A stretch of DNA of 64,000 nt, taken from Voacanga thouarsii (taxonomy: Eukaryota; Streptophyta; Magnoliopsida; Gentianales; Apocynaceae). The stretch is from assembly GCA_026120185.1 (NCBI GenBank), contig JANUWF010002059.1, positions 56,001 through 120,000 of the forward strand, given 5' to 3'. This document shows, piece by piece, positions 56,297 to 64,000 of this stretch. Under the pieces are notes generated by a model, which ran no database searches, was not told the DNA's origin, and worked only from the letters and a program-made list of their open reading frames with translations. The translations under genes were made by a program, and so were the position numbers. The first letter of the stretch is position 1; every line of letters begins with the position of its first letter.

Positions 56297-57988
56297 TGTA
56301 GGATTTCTAAATTAATTAAACAGATTAAACGCAGCGAAAAATAGCAAGAAATCCAAGCCATGGATCACGGGTTTGCAGTAGAAATGGGAAAAAAGAAGAT
56401 CACGCTTATTACCTCTTGAAGCCGGAATTAAAATTTTTCTTGTTCCAAGAACGCAGGCGCGATCCAGATCACAAAACCATTCACAGCAGCTCAACTGAAG
56501 TCCAAGAAAGATCTCCCTCTAATGATAATCCACACAAGTTCGAACGCTCATAATCTCACAATTCTATGCTAGTAGAATTTAGGAGGCTAGGGTTTGATTA
56601 ATAAGAGAAAGACGGCTAGGGTTTGATCAAGAGAGAGGCAGAGAAATGGTTTCTCTGTTATTGCGTGAGTAGTTTGTGTCTCTTACCCTAAGGAAACCGT
56701 TTTCTTATATTTATAGATTTATAATTATAGTAAATTGTAACTTAGTCCTTCAACGTCCAATTGTCAACAAATTGGTCCTTAAAGTTTACTTAATTACAAT
56801 TAGGTCCCATAAATTATAACAAACTGATAATTCACCTATAAATATATTCCCTTCTCTTAATTAACCCCACAATATTATCAAATAATATATTTGAGCATTC
56901 AAACCTTTATTGTGTGTGACCCATTAGGTTTCCTGGTCTTATTGGTAGCATACTATGAATTAATTCTAACAATATTAGAATTAATAATTCTTAATAAAAT
57001 AAAGTATTAAATTTATTAATTCTCTAATTAATAAATCCATATTTAGCATATCAAGAGCGACATCTAGCAATGACTCTTGACCACCCAAAAGTCCAGAAAG
57101 TCAAGTGGCTTGACATGAACCTTTCAATAGCAAATTATCAGTGCAATAAACTCCTTTCACCATACAATATCTCATTCAGTCTAGAGCATGGAATTAGTGC
57201 CAACTCCCTCCAGAATATTATTAATTTTGGCCCGAATATTTTAGTACGTGTTCAAGAAATCCATTACTCGATATGTGTATCAATTCGAACCATTGCCATC
57301 ACATAGTCACCTTGGCCAAGGACTTCATGAGTAATGATTTCTACAAGTGGCCTTGAGATATACTCTCCTACTATTAGGAGTGGTGAATCCTTTATTGACT
57401 TTCTCAACTACTTTCGTTTACTTTACGGTGTACCCAATATCCATCCCATAGGCAGTCCTAGATAAGACTCCAAAGATTAGAATCAAAGTACAACGCTCAT
57501 TAAACAAAGTACCTTGGAGATCTCAAGTCTAAGGATACTTGCACACTTGCTATAATGAGATTCTATCACTGACACTAAATAGTTATCCAAGTGATTATCT
57601 CGTAGCTAGGTCATCCAATGAACTTGTTCCAAAACAAGCATCCACACGTTAATCTTGAGTATCCCAATACTCACGGATATGAGAACCACCGCTTGATCCA
57701 ATCAAGAGATATAACATGTGCCAGTCTTGGCATATTAATAATGTCCCATCTTATTAATACTATGACTGGGGATTATTTAAGTACAAACACTGTATAGTTT
57801 AGTAGGAATCTCACATCATGATCTCCATCATGATTTCCTTAACACTATGTTGTACTAGGGACTTAATCTAACGGTTTGTACACATGTTTAGATATAACAA
57901 TCAAACTGAAAGATAAAGAATGCCTCTTATTAATTTAATATACAATATACATGACACAAGTGATTACCTCTAGAGCACAACACTAACA
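56297..57988 (-). mobile_element. Solo LTR of the copia-1/copia-2 family
   Basis: 1692 bp, TGTAGGATTTC to CACTAACA, flanked by TCCAG on both sides. Read on the minus strand it begins TGTTAGTGTTGTGC, CTCTAGAGGTAATC, like the copia-2 LTR. It carries the GAGTAT hairpin at 57657-57672. No internal sequence is present, so it is a solo LTR left by LTR-LTR recombination. Confidence 0.95.
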
Positions 57989-57993
57989 TCCAG

Positions 57994-58882
57994 GAGGCCG
58001 GAGGACCATGCAGAACATTTGAAGTTGGTACTGGAAAAGCTAAGGGAGCACATGCTTTACGCCAAGTTTAGCAAGTGCGAGTTTTGGCTGGATAGTGTGG
58101 CATTTCTTGGTCACATGGTGACCAAGGATGGGATCAAGGTGGATCCAACGAAGGTTGAAGCAGTTTCGGACTGGAAGCAACCAGAGAACATCACAGAGAT
58201 TCGAAGCTTCTTGGGATTGGCTGGCTACTACCGGAGGTTTATTAAGGGGTTTTCAATGCTAGCATCTCCTATGACCTGGCTGCTGAGAAAGGACATACCC
58301 TTTGTTTGGAATGAAAAATGTGAAAAGAGTTTTCAAGAGTTGAAGCAGAGGTTAATGATAGCGCCTGTGTTGAGTCTACCGGAGGCAGATAAACCTTACG
58401 CACTATATACTGATGCTTCGAAGGAAGGCTTAGGAGCAGTTTTGATGCAAGATAGGAAGGTGATCGCCTATGCTTCTCGAAAATTGAAGCCGCATGAATT
58501 TAATTATCCCACCCACGATCTGGAGCTGGCTGCCATTATGTTCGCTTTAATGAAATGGCGGCACTACTTGTATGGAGCGGAATATGAAGTGTTCACTGAT
58601 CACAAGAGCCTGACGTACATCTTCACCCAGAAAGACTTGAATTTGAGGCAACGAAGATGGATGGAATTTTTGGAGGAGTACCGTTATCCTATCAACTACC
58701 ACCCTGGGAAAGCCAACGTCGTTGCTGATGCCCTGAGTCAAAATGTCAGAATGGCCAGGCTAAAGGTACATGAGGTTCAAGTGGTTCAGGATGTGTTGGA
58801 TAGAAAAGCAAAAATGCAAGAAGAGGGGATTATTATTAACAACCTGAAGTTGATGCCAGATCTAAGGCGGGAAATTGTTTAG
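57994..58882 (+). pseudogene. gypsy-C reverse transcriptase end and RNase H
   Basis: The frame continues from 56296. Reverse transcriptase ends with [14 protein letters not shown] and [12 protein letters not shown]. RNase H follows: [13 protein letters not shown] (first D), [10 protein letters not shown] (E), [12 protein letters not shown] (D) and [10 protein letters not shown] (D), so the D-E-D-D set is visible. A TAG at 58880 lies in a CAG position (EIV then AQQN). This is a good-quality region: no frameshift in 890 bases. Confidence 0.93.
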
Positions 58883-59538
58883 GCCCAGCAGAATAATGCA
58901 GAATTTCAGCTTTTCAAGGACAAGGAGCTTAAACGGCAAGACAGTGAATTCCGACAGGACGAAGTGGGAGTTTTGTACTTTCGAGATCGTTTGTGTATAC
59001 CCGAGGAGCACCAGTTGAAGGACAGAATTTTAGAAGAAGCACATAAGAGTAAGTACGCCATTCATCTGGGAGAGGTCAAGATGTATCAAGATCTGAAAAG
59101 GACTTATTGGTGGCCCGGGAGAAGCGAAATGTGGCTAAGTATGTCTCAACGTATCTAACCTGTCAGAAAATCAAAGCGGAGGACAAAAAGGTGGCAGGAC
59201 TATTACAACCATTGCCAGTACCAGAATGGAAATGGGAAGAGGTGACCATGGACTTCGTTACCGGACTCCCTATGGCAAGGACCCAAAAGGATGCCATATG
59301 GGTAGTGGTGGATTGATTGACCAAGTCGGCGCATTTCATACCCGTGAATGTAAGGGATTCATTGGAAAAGTTGGCTCAGACCTATGTGCGGGAAATAGTC
59401 ATACTGCATGGAGTGCCTTCAAGTATTGTGTCCGACCGTGATTCGAGATTTACATCCCAATTTTGGGGTAAGTTTCAAGAATCTATGGGTTCTAGTCTGA
59501 AGTTCAGTACGACGGCGCATCCACAGACCGATGGATAG
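58883..59538 (+). pseudogene. gypsy-C integrase, zinc domain and core
   Basis: Zinc domain: [18 protein letters not shown] supplies two histidines. The expected cysteine pair appears as STYLTCQK: the first C is now Y. A one-base deletion near 59121 shifts the frame inside WWPG-x-KRNV. Core: MDFVTGLP (first D), SDRDSRFTSQFW (second D) and HPQTDG followed by stop then SERVIQ (E). A TGA at 59314 sits at an expected arginine (VVD-R-LTK, CGA position) and a TAG at 59536 at a CAG position. Confidence 0.92.
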
Positions 59539-60291
59539 TCAGAAAGGGTTATTCAAATATTAGAGGATATGCTAAGAGCCCGTGTATTGGATTTCAGGGA
59601 TATGTGGATCGAATGTGTACCGTATGCAGAGTTGTCATACAATAAAAATTATCAAACCTCGATTGGAATGGCTCCGTATAAAGCACTATATGGACGTAAG
59701 TGTCAGGTACCGCTATACTGGAGTTGGTCGAATGACGGTCATATAAGCAAATCGGGAGAAGTCTGTGTTCAGGAAATGTTGGACAAGGTCAAGTTAATTA
59801 GGGAAAGGTTGAAAGCAGCCCAGAGCCGACAAAAGGGTTATGCAGACTATAGGCAGAGGAAGTTAGAATTTCAGGTGGGGGACGGTGTGTTCCTAAAATT
59901 GACACCACATAGGGGAATTCTGAAGCATCCGAAAGAGGCGAAGCTGAATCCAAGGTATTTGGGACTGTTTCCAATAAAAGAGAGGATTGGGCCGGTAGCG
60001 TATCGATTGGATCTGCCAGAAGGGTTGACGGGAATTCACGACGTATTTCATGTATCCCAGCTGAAGAAGTACAATGCCGATCCAGGACATGTTTTGAATG
60101 ATGAGCCGTTAGTGTTGCAACCCGACCTGAGCTATGTGGAGAAACCCATAAAGATATTGCATCGAAGTATCAAAACTCTCCGGAACAAGTAGATTCCGAT
60201 GGTAAAGGTGCAGTGGGAGCAACAAGGCACGCGAGATGCCACATAGGAAACAGGAGAGTGGGTAAAGCAAAAGTATCCCGATCTGAGATAG
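59539..60291 (+). pseudogene. gypsy-C integrase C-terminal part and chromodomain-like tail
   Basis: Continues in frame: MWIECVPYAELSYN, IGMAPYKALYGRKC, DYRQRKLEFQVGDGVFLK, then FHVSQLKKY, the conserved end of plant gypsy integrases. The tail after it (YVEKPIKILHRS, LRNK, stop at 60190, IPMVKVQWEQQG, stop at 60244 in a TGG position) matches the divergent chromodomain at the end of Tekay/Del integrases, which in these elements may steer insertion to heterochromatin. It ends at a stop at 60289. Confidence 0.88.
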
Positions 60292-60324
60292 AGGTACGCT
60301 TGAATTTCGGGACGAAATTCTCCT

Positions 60325-60337
60325 AAGGAGGGGAGGA
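60325..60337 (+). promoter_or_regulatory. Polypurine tract of gypsy-C
   Basis: AAGGAGGGGAGGA directly before the 3' LTR, after GGGACGAAATTCTCCT, wording common in Tekay-like elements. Confidence 0.9.
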
Positions 60338-63300
60338 TGTGAAACCCCACCAAAAGCCAACCCTAGAGTAAGGAGGTCGGGATGCATATCATATTATTTT
60401 GCATGAATATATATATATATATATATATATATTTGAATGATTTTATGTGCTTTAGAATTGTGGTTTATGGGTTAAAAGGCTTAGTTATGCTTATTGAGTA
60501 GGAAGGGTAAAATGGTAATTTTGCTTGAGGTCAAAATAGGAAGATAGCTTGAGGATTAAATAAGAGGAATATATGGGTGAGAAAATAAGAACAAGAGTTG
60601 TTGTGGTTTAGTGGTTAGAGCTTTGGAATTAATCTCTAAGGTCATGTGTTCAAATCCCATCATTTAAGTTTTCTAATGATTATCTTAATTAAGTTTGAAT
60701 TTTTGTTTTTTTACATTCCATAAAAATAGGAATGTTGTCTTAGGGGAGACATGAAGAGAACGTCCTAATCTTATCATTGTGTCCTAAAAAGAATTCTAGA
60801 GGATTTCTTGTCCTTTTAATTACCTCCAGCTTTGTCCTAACATCTTTTTAATTTAAATAAACCAAAATCCATTAAATCTCTTCTTTTAAATTCCAAAAAA
60901 ATTCTGTGATAATTCTTCAACCTTAACTTTCGAAAATCTGTCTTGAAAGATAGAGGATTGGCTAAAAATAGGAGAGAAATTAGGATGAGTTTCCAAAAGA
61001 AATAAATCACCATGATTATACCTTCAATCCTACCTTCATGTTGTTCATATTTTTAGAAAATTTGGAAATTTTCCAAAATTTTTGAAGACCAGCTTTTCAA
61101 AAAATTCAGCCAGTAAACCTACTCATTTGCTGCCAGAAAAATGGTCATTTCATGTGGCTTGAAGGCCGAAAATTCTATGCAATTTTCGGACTGCACAAAA
61201 CCAGGAAAAAATTTTGGGCAATTTCGCCACTTTCAACCAAGAAAATGAAGCTGTTTTAATTCACCTTCAAGCCAGCAAAACTCCTCTATTTTTCTTCAGA
61301 AAGAAGGCTGGAAAATCACCTTTGAAGGACCTTCAAATCCTCTCAAAAACCAGCTGCAAATCGGGCTGAAGAAATGCAGAAAATTCTACACCAAAAGCCA
61401 CCAACCTTCGAAACTTTGAACAAGTTGAAACCAGAAAATTTTCCAGCTTTGTCTCTCAAAGCCAAGGCCGAAGAACACCCTTCAAATCTCTGTAAATTGA
61501 ACCTTGTTCAGCCATGGACTGAACACCATTGACCTCCACACTTACCTTGAGTACATGGACTCCATAACCACACCTCAAAACCCTCATAAGATTACTCTAT
61601 CCAAAACTCTTTTTCAACTTCAAAATAATTCCAGAATTTTACTCCATTAAACCACTCTTGTATCAAGCTAATAAACCCGAATTTTCTCTGCCATTAAAGA
61701 CTGCATTTCAGCAAGCCTTATAACCTGAACAAGCTTCATTCATTTCAGCAAAGGTAGCTAGTTCAGCCGGCACCATTGAAGAGCAAAGAAGCCTTCCTTA
61801 ATCAAACACCATTAGCTAATCTCCTACCTCAAACAACTCCACAATTTTCTCCATTTGAAATTCAAACAAAATCAGATCATTCCCTCTCTTTCTAGCTAAG
61901 ACCGAAACTCACATCTATCCTAGACCATTCGGCCAACATCATTCCAGATTTCGTGAAGCCTTTTCTCTCAATTCTCTTCAAAACACCAAGAACACACACT
62001 ACCTTTCTTCAAGCCTAAACCTACTCTAAACACCTCCAATCACTCTCAAATACTCCAGATCACTTCTACTTAATCCCTAGACTTCATTTTTGATATTTAT
62101 AACACAAAAACACGCAAACAGGAATTTTCAATCGGATCAAAATCAGCTTTTTCTTGAAGGTCTCAAGAGCATCAACAAGGTAAATCAAGAACAACCTTCT
62201 TGTTCATCCTCTTCCATTCAATTCTTATACCTTTCTAATGCTCTCTCATTCTTATACCTTTCTAATGCTCTCTCTCTCTCTCTCTCTCTCTCTCTCGACC
62301 GAAATGGTTATGACAACCATGGCTATTTTCTCTCCTCCTCTCTTGGACAATTCAAGACTCTCAAGCGTGGACCTTCTTAAATCTTCATCGAAGTAATCAT
62401 CAACCAAGTATTTTTCCTTAACCATTCTTTTAATTATGAATTCATGTCTCTTAAATATGGATAGGGAGAATAGAATATGAATGGGGAATTGAGAATATGC
62501 ATATGTATGAAGGGGTTGAGATTAGGACATGAGAGTGATTGATCATGTTTAAGCTATATGGATTTTCTTGTCAATCAATATATGATCATTATGTCTTAAG
62601 AAAATTATGGATGGTTAAAGCATGATAGATGAAATGACACCTTTGGTGAATAGGATTTTCATGTTCTTATCTTCATTGAAGCCATGGTTATGATTATGCT
62701 TAGTAGAGATTTGCCATGTGATAGCATGTGTAGATTTAAGCCTATGTTCATGAATGGATTAGTTTGTTGTTTGATGTTAGAGAATATGTTCATGATTCTT
62801 GTTAGCAGTAGGAAAATTATTATCATGATCTTGTTGATCCTAAGTTATTTTAATTAGCAAATTTTACTATCTTAATTAAAATTATTACTATATTTTTCTT
62901 CTAGGATTTCGAAATCTCTTGGAAGCTTTGGAAGTGGGGTATTAAATGAAATATTGATATTTTACTAGTCAAATAAATAATATTTTTCATTAAAAATAAT
63001 ATATGCATTCGTATAAAATTAAATAAGATCTTTTTATATAAATGCTATTGATAAATAAAATATCAATGACCTTGTAGGCCTATAGTCATAAATATTATTC
63101 ATATTTAAATTTGTTTTTATTTATTAAACAAAATTTAAAAAAATTTATTTATTATTAATTTTATTTATTACTAATTATTTATTATCTATTAATAAAAAAA
63201 ATTAATTAAAAATTAATTGTAAATTTTTTATTTTTTTAAGTAACATTATTTTTAAATTACCATTTATTAATATTATTTAGGACTTAATATTATTCAAAAT

Positions 63301-64000
63301 TCAAACCTTAGTTAAGTTATTAATAATAACACTCAAGATTTATTATTTGAGCCTGTAACTTATTAGCAATTATTTTTACAATCCCTAGTTATTTTAACTT
63401 ATCAAGCTAAATTTATTTTGTAAAATCCTTTATCATCTAGCCTTAAAGCTTAGAACATTAGGGTCATGATTGTAATAAGTTGAACTAGGATTAATTGTGT
63501 AAGTAAATATAGCTTAAGTATAACCTTTTGTCTTGTGTTTACCCCAGGCGGGGTTAGGTCAGCCTTGGAAGACTTTTGAATTCGAGCAAGCAAAGGATTA
63601 GGTAAGCTCCTACATGGAATTTTGTGAAGACCACAAATTACTGTGGCAAGCTAAACGCGATGTGTATGAAAATTCATGTTGTAAAGGCAATTAAGGACTA
63701 TTTTTCCTATTTATTTCAGTCAAGCAAATCATTTGAAAATCAAATAAGCGACTTTACACAAAATGCTAAACTTTTTCTAAAACCCTACTTTGACAAGAAT
63801 TTTAGAACCCCTAATTGCTATTTCCAAATAAAGCAATGTATGATTCATTTTCTCCCAAGTGGGACAATCAACGTTGAGTACTTAATAAGGGTAGACCACC
63901 AGGACTAGTCTTTGAAGGGTTAGGGTAAGTCTCTCAATAAGTGGCCACCTCTGAGGGGTGAGTCCTTCCTGGATAGGATGCCAGTCCGGTAGGTCATGCC
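60338..64000 (+). repeat. 3' LTR of gypsy-C, first 3.66 kb
   Basis: Matches 49081 onwards. Its palindrome (63874-63885) carries one C-to-T change. It continues past the window. Confidence 0.95.
60597..60667 (+). other. tRNA-like sequence with Pol III boxes, in the 3' LTR
   Basis: Same position and boxes as at 49333-49403. Here the anticodon stem pairs fully (TTGGA with TCTAA, one G-T), which suggests this copy is nearer the ancestral form. Confidence 0.6.

Larger units (their letters stand above)
40833..64000 (+). mobile_element. copia-2: Ty1/copia retrotransposon, plus strand, split by gypsy-C
   Basis: 5' LTR 40833-42607, primer site, leader, gag-pol 44410-48288, polypurine tract and 3' LTR from 48309, which is broken at 49080 by gypsy-C. 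The remaining LTR lies beyond the window. The 5' flank is TCGGA (40828-40832), the presumed target duplication, not verifiable here. LTRs differ by about 10% over their first 330 bp by eye, so it is old. Confidence 0.92.
49081..64000 (+). mobile_element. gypsy-C: Tekay/Del-like chromovirus, 3' LTR cut by window edge
   Basis: 5' LTR 49081-53390, primer site, extra ORF 53499-53954, gag-pol 54228-60291, polypurine tract and 3' LTR from 60338. The order reverse transcriptase, RNase H, integrase is Ty3/gypsy, and the end of the integrase frame has a chromodomain-like tail (PIKILHRSIKTLRNK, then VKVQWEQQG). Long LTRs and this tail suggest the Tekay/Del lineage. LTRs differ by about 4% over the first 360 bp, counted by eye. 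Confidence 0.92.

Noticed and set aside
1..64000. Host genes in the non-LTR stretches
   Set aside because: Every stretch with clear coding signal matched a transposable-element domain. The remaining open frames are short and unmotivated.

Overview
The window reads as plant heterochromatin, most likely from an eudicot, because every recognisable coding piece belongs to a plant transposable-element lineage. These are Ty1/copia elements primed by initiator-Met tRNA, a Tekay/Del-like Ty3/gypsy chromovirus with 4.3 kb LTRs, a Tat-like gypsy LTR and a CACTA transposon with a plant-type (PTTA) transposase-associated protein. The DNA is AT-rich and I found no host gene, rRNA, functional tRNA or CRISPR array. 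The species cannot be named from the sequence alone.

Layout. 1-10473: copia-1, minus strand, 5' LTR complete, 3' LTR cut by the window edge and carrying a 1.0 kb insertion (family X, 125-1144). 10474-12576: 3' end and LTR of a Tat-like gypsy element. 12590-17220: fragments of a second copia family (copia-4), minus strand. 17221-17890: LTR-like DNA of uncertain origin. About 17890-19231 and 36122-36794: the two halves of a CACTA element. It is split by a gypsy LTR (LTR-A, 19232-20109 and 33174-36121), which is itself split by copia-3 (20110-33168, minus strand, TSD CATCT on both sides). The 5' LTR of copia-3 is rearranged and contains a 2.3 kb second copy of the DNA lying left of the element. 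36798-37515: a second family X fragment. 38108-40832: a related gypsy LTR (LTR-B).

40833 to the window end: copia-2, plus strand, inserted in LTR-B. Its 3' LTR is broken at 49080 by the chromovirus gypsy-C (49081 to beyond 64000). Gypsy-C is broken inside its reverse transcriptase by a 1692 bp solo LTR (56297-57988) of the copia-1/copia-2 family, with TSD TCCAG. The order of insertion at the right-hand side is therefore LTR-B, copia-2, gypsy-C, solo LTR. LTR divergence judged by eye (about 10% for copia-2, about 4% for gypsy-C) agrees with this.

All gag-pol genes are broken by stops, frameshifts, deletions or insertions, and most stops look like C-to-T or G-to-A changes. The exception is an intact 151-codon ORF (53499-53954) between the gypsy-C primer binding site and gag. 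It encodes an acidic protein with three consecutive SUMO-interaction-like motifs and is the most interesting item in the window. Next come a tRNA-like sequence with Pol III A and B boxes in both gypsy-C LTRs, and the templated rearrangement in copia-3. All boundaries and identities were read by eye; no alignment or database search was run.
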